From Microbacterium sp. Se63.02b (GTDB lineage: Bacteria > Actinomycetota > Actinomycetes > Actinomycetales > Microbacteriaceae), in the NCBI RefSeq assembly GCF_014171575.1, contig NZ_CP050453.1:3162001-3226000 (forward strand): DNA of 64,000 nucleotides, written 5' to 3'. Under the pieces are notes generated by a model that was not told the origin of the DNA, did not search any database, and saw only the letters and a program-made list of their open reading frames with translations. Shown piece by piece: positions 1 to 9,071 of the stretch. Position 1 is the stretch's first letter. Each line of letters opens with the position of its first letter. Made by a program: the position numbers and the translations under genes.

Positions 1-1
1 C

Positions 2-265
2 CCCGCAGTGCTGGAGGCCGTGCTGCTCGAGCACCCCGCCATCGCCGACGCCGCTGTGATCGGCGCACTCGACGAAGACGGCCAGGAGGTTCCGAAGGCG
101 TTCGTGGTGCGGCAGCCGGACGCCGACCTCGACGCGGATGCGGTCATGGCGCACGTCGCCGCCCACGTCGCGCCGCACGAGAAGGTGCGACAGGTCGAGT
201 TCATCGACGTGATCCCGAAGTCGAGCTCCGGGAAGATCCTCCGCAAGGACCTGCGCCTCCGCTGA
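2..265 (+). CDS. Acyl-CoA synthetase (AMP-binding), C-terminal fragment
   Basis: This is the last 87 or so residues of an ANL-superfamily adenylating enzyme, which activates a carboxylic acid with ATP and loads it onto CoA. The frame is open to the left edge, so the gene starts outside the window. The visible part is the mobile C-terminal subdomain (AMP-binding_C): the HPAIADAAVIG stretch, the EVPKAFVV strand, and the terminal PKSSSGKILRKDLR motif, whose Lys is the conserved catalytic lysine of the adenylation step. The substrate cannot be told from this piece. It converges on the minus-strand catabolic operon with a 32-base gap, so it probably belongs to a different unit. Confidence 0.9.
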   Translation, partial: PAVLEAVLLEHPAIADAAVIGALDEDGQEVPKAFVVRQPDADLDADAVMAHVAAHVAPHEKVRQVEFIDVIPKSSSGKILRKDLRLR

Positions 266-297
266 CGTCGGACGTGCGGGTCCGGACCGGACTGCGC

Positions 298-1730
298 TCA
301 GTCGCCGTCGAGGAGCTCGGCGTACGTCTGCAGCGGAACCGGCTTCACCGGCAGCTGTGCGGCGAAGCGACCGGCAGCGGCGACCGTCGTCCCGCGCGCC
401 GCGGCGACGGCACCAGCCACGGTCGTCTCGCAATACCGCCCCTGACAAGGGCCCATTCCGGTGCGACAGCTGAGCTTCACCGCATCGACGGTGTCGGCAT
501 GCGGGTTCGCCTGCAGGAAACCGTCGATGTCGGAGCGCGGGATCGCCTCGCACCGGCACACCGTGGTGGCCGGTGTGGCGAGGGCCGTGAGGCCGGGGCG
601 TTCCGGGGCGAACATCCGCTGCACGACCGCCGCGAATCTCCGCGATCTCCGCAGGTCACGCTCGAGGGCCCTGGACCGTACGGCGGTCACGGGGCGGCCC
701 AGACGTGCGGCGATGACCGCCGCCGCTGCGGCCCCCTCGGCGCGCGACTGCTCCGCGCCGGACACCCCGGTGGGCTCGCCCGCGGCGAAGACCCCGGGGA
801 CATCCGTCTCGAAGTCGCGGTCCACGGCCACGAGCCATCCCCCGCGGCGGAATCCCAGCGCACCGCGCACCCGAGTTGACGCGCGAGCTCGGTGGAGGCG
901 TGGAAGCCGTAGCCGAGCACGACGGTCCTGGCCGGAACCTCACGTTCGGGGCCGCGTACACGCCACGCCCGATCGGCTCTCGCGACACGGATGCCGCCCA
1001 CGCCCCCGTCGCCGAGGATCGCGGTGGGAACCGTCGCCGTCCTGATCCGCACGCCGCGTCGCACGAGGGTGAGCACGCAGCCGGCGAGCTCGGCCAGAAG
1101 TCGCGCATGCCCGGGAACGGCCGGAGCGGCGAGGAACAGCTCACGCAACGAGGGCAGTCCCCTGGCGAACACCACCTCCGTCACCTCGGCCCCCGCACGC
1201 GCCAACTGGGCAGCCACGATCAGCATGAGCGGATGCGACCCGGCCAGCACGACGGGCCCGGCGGCACGCAGGTGCTGGGACTTCAGGAGCCCCTGCGCCG
1301 CACCGGCCATCAGCACCCCCGGCAGCGTCCACCCGGGGAACGCGACCGGCATGTCGTACGCACCTGTCGCGATGAGCAGTCGCCTGGCGGGTGCGCGCCG
1401 TGCGCCCTGCGGCCCCGCGACGAGCACCTCGAACTCGTCGCGGCCGGTCGACCGGGTGTCGAGGATCCCGAACACGGTCGACTCGAACCACCACTCGACC
1501 CCTGGCGCGTCGGCGGCGTCGGCGAGCAGCCGAGCTGCCCACGGATAGCCCACCGGTGAGCGCACCGGCTCGCCGAACTCCGCCGGAGGCTGCCGGAAGA
1601 TCTGTCCGCCCGCGGCGCGCTGCTCGTCGATCACGAGCGTGTGCAGACCCTGCGCGGAGGCTTCGACGGCGGCGGCGAGACCCGCCGGTCCCGCCCCGAC
1701 GATGACGAGGTCGTACGGCTCGGAGCTCAT
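298..1730 (-). CDS. FAD-dependent dehydrogenase, large subunit with BFD-like [2Fe-2S] domain (HcnB / D-hydroxyproline dehydrogenase alpha type); one frameshift
   Basis: The predicted product is about 477 aa. The N-terminus carries a dinucleotide fold (LVIVGAGPAG) and the ADR-like core of NAD(P)/FAD oxidoreductases. The C-terminal 100 residues carry a BFD-like cluster domain with Cys pairs in VCRCE and CRTGMGPCQGRYC. This is the layout of the B subunit of hydrogen cyanide synthase, opine oxidases and heteromeric D-hydroxyproline dehydrogenase. The reading frame changes near 862-880 (one base missing): the upstream frame carries ELARQLGC and the downstream frame resumes with RRGGWLVAVDRDFETDVPGVFAAGE. 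The start at 1730 overlaps the stop of the 93-aa 2Fe-2S gene by 4 bases (ATGA). It is last in the operon. The substrate is inferred from neighbours, not proven. Confidence 0.88.
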
Positions 1731-2008
1731 ACGTCCGTCCGCACGTCCATGCCCTCGCGGACCGTGGTCAGGCATGTCCTGGTGAGGGGCGCATCGTCGA
1801 CGGTGACGGCGCACTCGAAACAGGTCCCCATGTTGCACAGCGGCGCACGCCGCTCGCCGTACCTCCGGGCGAAGGTCCGCTCACCCGCCGCGAGCATGGC
1901 CCCGGCGACGGTCTCGCCGGCAGCCGCGATCACACGGCGACCGTCGACGGTGAAGGCCACGTCGCACCGACGGGGTGCGGTGCGTTCGGCGAGGGGTTCG
2001 TTCTTCAT
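1727..2008 (-). CDS. Small (2Fe-2S) ferredoxin-like subunit (HcnA / sarcosine oxidase alpha N-terminal type)
   Basis: This is a 93-aa protein of the plant-type ferredoxin fold used as the smallest subunit of HcnABC-like dehydrogenases. Cluster ligands are visible as C58, C63 and C66 in LCNMGTCFEC, and C79 near the C-terminus. It would pass electrons between the two flavoprotein subunits encoded on either side. ATG at 2008 overlaps the stop of the upstream DAO-type gene by 4 bases, and its own stop overlaps the start of the large subunit by 4 bases. The three subunits are therefore probably translationally coupled and made in equal amounts. Confidence 0.9.
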   Translation of the reverse strand: MKNEPLAERTAPRRCDVAFTVDGRRVIAAAGETVAGAMLAAGERTFARRYGERRAPLCNMGTCFECAVTVDDAPLTRTCLTTVREGMDVRTDV

Positions 2009-3180
2009 GCCATGACTCCGAATCTGTCCGGCGCGTACGGCCGGAGGTCGACCTGGGGCGCCCGCCCGGCGGCGAGATCGCACAGCGCGCGGGCGAAGCT
2101 CGGTCCGAGAGTGAACGCCGACCCCCGGTGGCCACGAACATCCCGGGCACCCCGGCACCTCCCGACCAGCGGGAGCTGGTCTGGCGTGATGGTCGTGGTC
2201 CCCGCCCAGGAGCGGACGACCGGGAGTCGCGCGGTACCGGGGACCACGCCGATCGCTGCGCGGGCGTTTCCGACGATGGACTCCGCCAGCAGCCGCGGGC
2301 GCACCTCGAGATCCGGCGCTCCCGCCCTCCGGCCGAGGGCGGCAGGCCAACCGCCCCCGATCAGCACCGTCCCCTCCTTGGTCTGCTTGAGCGACAGTTT
2401 CGTCCCGGCGTGCTGCACCAGGTGGTCGATGAACGGCGCGGTGGGCGCGGTCACGCTCATCATCAGGGCGAGCGGGATGGTCGGCAGCTGCGCTCCGGCG
2501 ATCTCCCCCACCTCGGTGGTCCACACGCCCGCCGCGATCATCACGGTCGTGGCATGGACGTGCAGCTCGCCTTCCGGACCGCGCGCGGTGACCCTCCAGC
2601 CGCCGGCGTCGCGCTCCAGCGCCGTCACCCGGGTGTGCGTGCGGACGTGCGCCCCTCGCCGCACGGCGCCGCGGACGAGAGCGGGACCGGCGATGCGGGT
2701 CTCGGCCTTGCCCTCCAAGGGGCAGTAGGCGGCGGCGACGACCGAGTCGGACAGGTACGGCGCGACCCGACGAGACTCGTCTCCGTCGAGCAGCGACACA
2801 TCCAGGCCCCACTCCTGCTCGAGGCCGACCTTGCGTTCGAGCACCGCGACCTGCTCCGCGGTCTCCGCAAGCATGAAACCACCGCGTTGCACGACGCCGA
2901 CCGACTCGCCGAGCTCATCGCCCAGCCGCGTCCATGCCTCCGCCGCGTGCAGGTGCAACGGCATGGCCGCGGCAGCCGTGCGCGCCGACTCCCAGCCGTT
3001 CTCGACCATCCGGTACTCGAGCTGGAAGTGCAGGCTCCCGGCGTTCTGCCCCGAGGCGTGCTGGTTCAGCTGATCCTTCTCGAGCAGCAGCACGGAGGCG
3101 CCCTCGCCCGCCAGCATCCAGCTCAGCGCGCCGCCCAGCAGACCGCCGCCGATGACGACCGCGTCGTACCGCACGGTCAC
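2005..3180 (-). CDS. DAO-family FAD-dependent oxidoreductase, catalytic subunit (HcnC / D-hydroxyproline dehydrogenase beta type)
   Basis: This 391-aa member of the D-amino-acid oxidase superfamily (glycine or sarcosine oxidase-like) has the N-terminal Rossmann motif AVVIGGGLLGG and the C-terminal FAD-closing segment around GSAFTLGPSFA. It should be the subunit that oxidises the amine or imino acid. GTG at 3180 overlaps the preceding stop by 4 bases. Anomaly: between about 2122 and 2163 the frame is locally wrong. The assigned frame reads GRCRGARDVRGHRG, but the alternative frame reads VPGMFVATGG, the segment expected in this family. Two compensating indels (one in the CCCCC run at 2122-2126) restore the frame, so about 14 residues are probably mistranslated. 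Confidence 0.9.
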   Translation of the reverse strand: MTVRYDAVVIGGGLLGGALSWMLAGEGASVLLLEKDQLNQHASGQNAGSLHFQLEYRMVENGWESARTAAAAMPLHLHAAEAWTRLGDELGESVGVVQRGGFMLAETAEQVAVLERKVGLEQEWGLDVSLLDGDESRRVAPYLSDSVVAAAYCPLEGKAETRIAGPALVRGAVRRGAHVRTHTRVTALERDAGGWRVTARGPEGELHVHATTVMIAAGVWTTEVGEIAGAQLPTIPLALMMSVTAPTAPFIDHLVQHAGTKLSLKQTKEGTVLIGGGWPAALGRRAGAPDLEVRPRLLAESIVGNARAAIGVVPGTARLPVVRSWAGTTTITPDQLPLVGRCRGARDVRGHRGSAFTLGPSFARALCDLAAGRAPQVDLRPYAPDRFGVMA

Positions 3181-4106
3181 GACAACGGCACGGTCGTGAT
3201 GCCGAGCCCCTCCAGCGTCGCGCGGACCCGGTCGACCTGCTCCTCCGAGAGCTCGAGAAGGGGGCGGCGCACGAAGCCCGCCGGCACGCCCTGCAACCGC
3301 AGTGCGGTCTTCATGATCGCCTGCTGGTTTCCGAACTGCGCGCCGTAGTCGGGGCCGAACCAGCTCGTCATCACCACCCGGTCGCGCGCGCCGAGCTCGA
3401 TCGCGCGCGCACGGTCTCCTGCGGCGAGCGCGTCCCAGAATCCGGGGTGATCGCGTCCGAGCGGAGCGCCGGAGCCCATCAGTCCGTCCCCGTGCCCGAG
3501 CGACACGAGGTCGGCGCCCAGCGCGTTCGTGGGGACGCCGAAGTAGCGGACCCGATCCTCGACGAGGTACATCGCGTCGAGGAACGCCCGGAAGTCCCCC
3601 GTGGAGTTCTTGATCGCCACGACGTTCTCGATGTCTGCGAGCTCACCGAGCAGATCGGGGCTCAGGTCGACGATGCATCCGCGCGGCCAGTTGTAGACCG
3701 TGAGGGGAAGCGTCGTACCGTCGGAGATCTCCTGGTAGAACGCCACGATCTCCTCGCGGGTGGGCACCATGTACGGCGGCGGGGTCACGAGGATCCCGTC
3801 GAGCCCCGCCTCTTCGGCGGCGTGCGCGTGCCGGATGGCCTCGGCCGCCGTGAACGCGTTGCATCCGCCGATCACACGCATGTCCGCGCGGAAGCGGCCG
3901 CCGAGCGCGAACAGCTCCGCCCGCTCGGCCTCGGTCATGCTGAACCACTCGCCCGAGGTCCCCGCGAGGATGACGCCGTGCATCCCCTGCTCCGCGAGCC
4001 ACTGCATCTGCCCCTCGAACGCGGTCGCGTCCAACGCGCCCTCACGGGTGAAGGGCGTGGTGATCGCGGGGATGTACCCGTGCCAGTCGACGGTGTTGCG
4101 GTCCAT
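3177..4106 (-). CDS. Dihydrodipicolinate synthase-superfamily lyase/deaminase, candidate pyrroline-4-hydroxy-2-carboxylate deaminase
   Basis: This 309-aa class I aldolase-type TIM barrel has AGTSGEWFSMTEAER (the GTTGE-like pyruvate-carboxylate loop), the tyrosine of YNWP, and the Schiff-base lysine in VVAIKNSTGD. The family includes DapA, KDG aldolase, N-acetylneuraminate lyase and the deaminase that acts on the product of D-hydroxyproline dehydrogenase in the trans-4-hydroxy-L-proline pathway. It lies directly upstream of the three dehydrogenase subunits with a 4-base overlap (GTGA) and not among lysine genes, so a catabolic role after the dehydrogenase is more likely than lysine synthesis. 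That assignment is inference. Confidence 0.88.
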   Translation of the reverse strand: MDRNTVDWHGYIPAITTPFTREGALDATAFEGQMQWLAEQGMHGVILAGTSGEWFSMTEAERAELFALGGRFRADMRVIGGCNAFTAAEAIRHAHAAEEAGLDGILVTPPPYMVPTREEIVAFYQEISDGTTLPLTVYNWPRGCIVDLSPDLLGELADIENVVAIKNSTGDFRAFLDAMYLVEDRVRYFGVPTNALGADLVSLGHGDGLMGSGAPLGRDHPGFWDALAAGDRARAIELGARDRVVMTSWFGPDYGAQFGNQQAIMKTALRLQGVPAGFVRRPLLELSEEQVDRVRATLEGLGITTVPLS

Positions 4107-4133
4107 CTGTGTCTCCTTCTCCGACTCGGCCGC

Positions 4134-4523
4134 TTAAGCGACGGGCATGTCCTGGGCGTGGTGGTGCACGATCCGCCAGCCGCCCACGTCGCGGCGCACC
4201 ACGTCGGTGACGCGTACCCGTTCGACCAGTCGATCGTCGTCGGCCGGGCGCACCTCCAGCTCGTAGCGGATCACTCCGGTGTCGCCGAAGTCGCTCGTCA
4301 CGATCCGGGTGGGCACGACGCGCGGCAGGCTTGCACGTCGCTCTTCGGGAGAGACGGCGGGTCCGCGCAGCTGGTCGAGTTCGGCGATGCCGTGCATGAG
4401 CGTCGGCCACGGCGTCTCCCACACGGTCACGTCGGCGGCGAGTCGCGCGTCGAAGGCCGCGCGATCGGCGAGGTCGCGGTACAGGTCGAGGACGAAGCGC
4501 TCGAGGTCCGTCTGGGTGGTCAT
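4134..4523 (-). CDS. NTF2-like / SnoaL-type protein of unknown function
   Basis: This 129-aa protein has the size and pattern of the nuclear transport factor 2-like superfamily: an N-terminal helix (LERFVLDLYRDLADR), then alternating strands ending in VGGWRIVHHHAQDMPVA, typical of SnoaL-like folds. Members are cyclases, isomerases or simple binding proteins, so a reaction cannot be assigned. ATG at 4523 overlaps the DUF885 stop by 4 bases. A 27-base gap with a purine-rich stretch precedes the lyase gene, the only non-overlapping junction in the 298-9973 stretch. Confidence 0.85.
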   Translation of the reverse strand: MTTQTDLERFVLDLYRDLADRAAFDARLAADVTVWETPWPTLMHGIAELDQLRGPAVSPEERRASLPRVVPTRIVTSDFGDTGVIRYELEVRPADDDRLVERVRVTDVVRRDVGGWRIVHHHAQDMPVA

Positions 4524-6197
4524 GCGTCTTCCTTCATCGAGTCGTGCAGCAGGCTGTCGCGCAGCGGCGCGAGGCCCATCGGCCCGAGCGCGAGAGCCCG
4601 GGTGTGGAAGTCGAGCGCCGAGGCCCCGCTCGCGGTGCGGGCCTCGTCCCAGAGCTTGGCCCCGACCTTGAACGCGAGCGCCTGACCGGGCCAACCGAGG
4701 TAGCGGTCGACTTCGAAGCGCGCGGTCGCCGGGTCGACGAGGCCGTAGTGCACGAGGAAGTCCCGCGCGATCTCGGGCGTCCACTCGGTGCGGTCCGTGA
4801 CCTCGTTGCGACGTACCGGACGACCGGTGTGCAGCCCGATGTCCGCGACGATCCGCACGGTGCGCCACAGTTGACCCAGCAGCATCCCGAGGCGCTCGGC
4901 CGGGGTGCGCAGCAGCCCGAGCTCGTCCGACAGCGCCTCGGAGTAGTGGGCCCACCCCTCCGCGTAGCCGTGGATCTCGCACAGGTAGCGCTGCCACGGG
5001 TGCAGCGACGTGTTCGCCCTGTTGACCGCGTGCTCCAGGTGGTGCCCCGGCACGCCCTCGTGATGCAGGCTCGTGAGCTCCTGCCAGGTCGGCACCGAAG
5101 TCGCACCGGCGGGGAGCGTCCATACGATCTTGCTGCGGACCGAACCGTCTGGTGCGCCTGGGGTGTAGTACACCACGCCTTTGGCCGCCCGCGGCACCAC
5201 GATGTCGACCTCGCGGATGTCGGCCGGAAGGAGGAAGGCGGTGCCGTCCACCCGCTCCAGCGTCCAGTCCAGGCGGTCCCGGAGCCAGCCGACGACGTCG
5301 TCCGCATCCACACGGCTGCCGGTGTCGGTGGCGAGCATGCGGGCCGCCTCCACCACGTCGGCCTGACCGGAGACCCCGACGATCTCTCCCGCGACCGTGC
5401 GGGCGGCGCGCCACAGGCGTTCCAGCTCGCTCCAGCCGTAGTCGTACACCTCGTCGAGATCGAGCGTGGTGCCGAGGAAGCTCTGCGCCGTGGCGCGGTA
5501 GACGGTCTCCCCACGGCATCCTGCTGCGGCGCGGCGGGGAGCAGCTCCTCGCGCAGCATCCGTTCGAACTCCGCCATGGACGCGGTGGCGGCCTGCGCCG
5601 CCCGGTCGAGCGCGGACCGTCGAGCAGGAGACAGCGCTGCCCTGCGGAGGGAGCCGAAGTAGTCGACGCCGTCGGGGTCGATCCACCCGGCCACCTGATC
5701 TGCGACCTCGTGCACCTGCCGGGCGGCAGCGACGCCCGTCCCGGAGAATTCTCCCCGCTCCCCGCTGACCGCGCCCATCGCAGTCGCTCCTGCAGCTGGG
5801 TGATCGCGTGGGGCACAGCGGCCAGCCGCTCGATCACAACGTCGCCCGAGGCATCGTCGGCGACCTCGACGTCGTCGAAGGCCTCGCGGATCTGGTGCAC
5901 CGGTGTCGCGAGCGGGGCGAGCAGTCGGGCGGAGAACCCGGTGTCGAACAGCGCGACGTCGCTGTCCATGCGCTCGCGCAGAGCGGCATGCAGCCCCGCG
6001 TCCTGCGGTGCCGGCTCCACGGCGGCGAGCTCCGCCCGAGTGCGCGCGGCCAGGTCTCGTCGCTCGACAGCCCAGGCAGCGCTGAAGTCCGGCAACCGGT
6101 CGCCCGCGGCGACGCCGAGCGCCTGTGCGGCGGTCGGCTCGTGCGCCGCGAGGGCAGCCACGTAGGCGTCCGCGATGCGGATGGTCGGACGAGTCAT
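4520..6197 (-). CDS. DUF885-family zinc metallopeptidase-like protein; two frameshifts
   Basis: The product is about 559 aa when two missing bases are allowed for. The third segment carries LHHEGVPGHHLEHAV, the HExxPGHH signature of the DUF885 family, whose members are presumed zinc peptidases with an M32-like helical fold. Frame 1 (start ATG 6197) runs to about 5750, frame 2 to the CCCC run at 5509-5512, and frame 3 to the stop at 4520. Both shifts equal loss of one base in a G/C run. There is no signal peptide, so it is probably cytoplasmic. It overlaps the amidohydrolase stop by 4 bases. With the peptide importer upstream, cleavage of imported peptides is the natural role, but that is inference. 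Confidence 0.85.
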
Positions 6198-7420
6198 CGC
6201 GGGGCCCGGTCGTCTCGCACCACGACGCCGCCCTGCATCACCCAGTCGATCCCGCGGAGCGCGGCGACGTCCGACGTCGGGTCGGCCGCAGTGACGATGA
6301 AGTCCGCGCGGGCACCTTCGCGGATGACACCGAGGTCGTCGGCGCCGAGCAGCTCCGCGGCATGCGAGGTCGCCGACCGCATCACGTCGAGCGACGTCAT
6401 GCCCGCGTCCACCATGAACTCCATCTCGCGCACCGTGGCGGTCGTCCCGTCGAAGGCCGCGGCCGGGGGCATGTCCGTCCCCATCGCGATGCGCACACCG
6501 CTGGCGATCGCGTTCTCCAGGCTCTCCCAGTGCCGGGGCCCCGCGCCGAGCGCACGCTCCTTCATCCAGGCGGGCACTCCCTGCGCGTCGAAGAACTCCT
6601 CGCAGCGGCTCACCGTGATGGTCGGCACGTACCAGACGCCGCGCTCGCTCATCAGGTCGGTGACCTCGCGGGTGAGCTCGTACCCGTGCTCGACGCAGTC
6701 CAGTCCCAGCTCGATCGCGCGGCGGAGAGTCTCGGACGGCCCCACGTGCGCAGTCACCTTGCGACCCCAGTCGTGCGCGGTCTGGATGACGGCAGCCATC
6801 TCGTCGTCGGTCAGCTGCGGGGTGTCGATCTGCTCGTGCTCTCCGGCGATCCCGCCTGAGATGCAGACCTTGATCAGGTCGGCTCCGTGCCGGATCTGCA
6901 GCCTCGTCAGGCGCCGGAGGTCGTCGGCACCGTCGCCCTCGAGCGCATCCGACTCCCAGCCGTGTCCACCGGTGCAGCACAGGGCGTGGCCCGCCGTGTA
7001 GAGGCGCGGTCCGGCGACGATGCCCGCGTCGATGCCTCGGCGCAAGGCGAAGTCGAGGTAACGGCTCTCGCCGACGAGCCGCGCGGTGGTGACGCCGGCG
7101 TGCAGGGTGCGCCGCGCGCTGTCCGCCATCACGAGCAGCAGGTCGGGGTCGCCCTTCGAGGCGATCGCCGCACCGGCGGTGCCGGGCAGCGCGAGGCCGA
7201 GGTGCACGTGCATGTTGATGAGCCCGGGGCTGAGCACGCGCCCCGAGAGGTCGACGACACGGGCGTCGCCCGCGTCCAGCGTGCCGGTGGCTCCGACGGC
7301 CGCGATCCTGCCCTCGGCGTCGACGAGCACGTCGAGGTCGTCGTGCAGGCGGTCGGAGCGTCCGTCGAAGATCCGCGCCCCGGTGAGGAGGATGCGGCGG
7401 TCCTGGTCGATGGCGATCAT
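6194..7420 (-). CDS. Metal-dependent amidohydrolase, Xaa-Pro dipeptidase / imidazolonepropionase-like
   Basis: This 408-aa amidohydrolase-superfamily enzyme has strand-1 metal ligands in INMHVHLG, a probable bridging lysine in ADLIKVCISGG, further ligands in VTAHVG and CVEHGYE, and the catalytic aspartate in AMGTDMP. It resembles cytoplasmic zinc carboxypeptidase-like members (Sgx9260 group) and prolidase-annotated amidohydrolases that split N-acyl or Xaa-Pro substrates. It starts at ATG 7420, overlapping the OppF-like gene by 4 bases, and ends in a 4-base overlap with the DUF885 gene. The position next to a peptide importer and a proline-type dehydrogenase favours a dipeptidase role. Confidence 0.88.
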   Translation of the reverse strand: MIAIDQDRRILLTGARIFDGRSDRLHDDLDVLVDAEGRIAAVGATGTLDAGDARVVDLSGRVLSPGLINMHVHLGLALPGTAGAAIASKGDPDLLLVMADSARRTLHAGVTTARLVGESRYLDFALRRGIDAGIVAGPRLYTAGHALCCTGGHGWESDALEGDGADDLRRLTRLQIRHGADLIKVCISGGIAGEHEQIDTPQLTDDEMAAVIQTAHDWGRKVTAHVGPSETLRRAIELGLDCVEHGYELTREVTDLMSERGVWYVPTITVSRCEEFFDAQGVPAWMKERALGAGPRHWESLENAIASGVRIAMGTDMPPAAAFDGTTATVREMEFMVDAGMTSLDVMRSATSHAAELLGADDLGVIREGARADFIVTAADPTSDVAALRGIDWVMQGGVVVRDDRAPR

Positions 7421-8250
7421 GCTTCTCCTCCTCGGGTGGGAACCGTTCCGGTCCCCGCCAGGTCTTCTTCTCGGCCGGGCAGCTTCTTCGTGGTCCCGAT
7501 CTCCGGGATCGCCTCGATGAGACGCTGCGTGTACGGATGCTGCGAGTTCTGCCACAGCTGCTCGCTCGGTCCGCGCTCGATGATCTCACCCGCGTACATG
7601 ACCGCGGTCTCGTCGGCGATCGCACGCACGAGCGACAGGTCATGCGAGATGAACAGCATCGCCATGCCGAGGTCGCGCACGAGGTCCTGCAGCAGCTCGA
7701 CGATCTGCGCCGAGGAGAAGGCGTCGAGTGCGGTGACGGGCTCGTCGGCGACCACCACGCTGGGCTTCGCGGCGAGCGCGCGCGATCGCGAGGCGCTGGC
7801 GCTGGCCGCCCGAGAACTGCGCGGGGTAGCGCGACGCCGCGGACTCGTCGAGGCCGACCAGACGCAGCAGACGTGCCACCTCCGCGGCACCGGCCGCGCG
7901 GTCGAGTGCGGTGGGGGCACCGTCCAGCAGCTGCGCGCCGATCGAGCGGCGCGGGCTGAGCGAGGCGTATGGATTCTGGAACACCATCTGCAGGCCGCGG
8001 TCCCTGCGAGGACGACGCCGCATCGTCAGCGGATGCAGCGACTCCCCCTCGAAGCGCACTGCACCGGAGGTGGGGCGATCGATGCCGACGGCGACCCGGG
8101 CGAGCGAGGATTTGCCGCACCCCGACTCGCCGACGAGTCCGACGATCTGACCGCGCTCGACGGTCAGCGAGACGCCCTTGACGGCGTGCACAGGGGCGCG
8201 CCTCGCCGACGATGGGTGACGACGACGTCCTCGATCTCCAGCGCGCTCAT
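7417..8250 (-). CDS. Peptide ABC transporter ATP-binding protein (OppF/DppF type); two frameshifts
   Basis: This is an ATPase subunit of an oligopeptide-type importer, about 277 aa once corrected. It has Walker A GESGCGKSS, Q-loop VFQNPY, signature SGGQRQR, Walker B VVVADEPVTALD and the switch histidine in LFISHD. The C-terminus HPYTQRLIEAIPE is the usual Opp/Dpp tail. Frame breaks lie near 8190-8196 (one base missing beside a G run) and 7776-7783 (a GC dinucleotide missing from a GCGCGCGC tract, giving IARALAAKPS when restored). Start ATG 8250 overlaps the OppD-like stop by 4 bases. Confidence 0.9.
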
Positions 8251-9071
8251 CGTGCCTCTCCTCGATGGGTCCGCTCGGCCGCGAGCGACTGCGCGCGCGA
8301 GGCGATCAACGCCCTGGTGTACTCGTGCGACGGGGTGTTGAGGATCTCGTTGGTGGCGCCGTGCTCGACCACCGTTCCGTCCTTGAAGATGTAGGTGCGG
8401 TCCGCGATCGCGCTCATGACGCCGAGATCGTGAGTGATGAAGAGCATCGACACCCCTGTCTCGCGGGCGAGCCGGTCGAAGAGGCGCAGGATGCCGGCCT
8501 GCACGGTGACGTCGAGCGCCGTGGTCGGCTCGTCGGCGATCAGCAGCCTCGGCTCGCACGCGAGGGCGATCGCGATGGCGGCGCGCTGCCGCATGCCACC
8601 CGAGAACTGGTGCGGGTAGGCGGTGATCGCCTGACGCGGGTCGCGGATGCGCACCAGGTCGAGCAGCTCGATCGCGCGCCGCCGTCGCCTGCTTCTTGCT
8701 CACACCGGTGTGGTGGATCAGGTGCTCGGTGATCTGGGTGCCGATGCGCAGCAGGGGTGCAGCGCCGCCGTCGGGTCCTGGAAGACGATCGAGATGCGGT
8801 TTCCGCGCACCTCGTCGAGCTCGCGCGTGCTGAGGGTCAGCAGGTCGCGCCTCTCGAACATCACCTTCCCTGACGCGGTCGCGCCCTCGGGCAGAATCCC
8901 CATCACGGCCGACGCGGTCATGCTCTTGCCGGAGCCGCTCTCGCCCGCGAGGCCGACGACCTCGCCCTCGGCGATGCGGATGTTCGTGTCGTGCACGAGC
9001 TCGACGTGCCCGTCGGGTGTCGGCATCACGACGGAGAGGTCCTCGATCGAGAGGAGGGGCGCGGCGGTCAT
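8247..9071 (-). CDS. Peptide ABC transporter ATP-binding protein (OppD/DppD type); two frameshifts
   Basis: This is the partner ATPase of the same importer, about 275 aa after correction. It has Walker A GESGSGKSM, Q-loop VFQDPTAALHP, signature FSGGMRQR, Walker B LLIADEPTTALD and the H-loop LFITHDLGV. Two indels break it: a C missing at 8754-8757 (restores HPLLRIGTQI) and a GC dinucleotide missing at 8674-8679 (restores AARAIELLDLVRIRDP). Start ATG 9071 overlaps the permease stop by 4 bases. It should pair with the OppF-like subunit on the inner face of the membrane. Confidence 0.9.

Noticed and set aside
4134..8120. A single 1328-codon minus-strand open frame
   Set aside because: It is stitched from the NTF2-like gene, part of the DUF885 gene and non-coding frames of the amidohydrolase and OppF genes. 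The protein is Arg-rich nonsense over most of its length.
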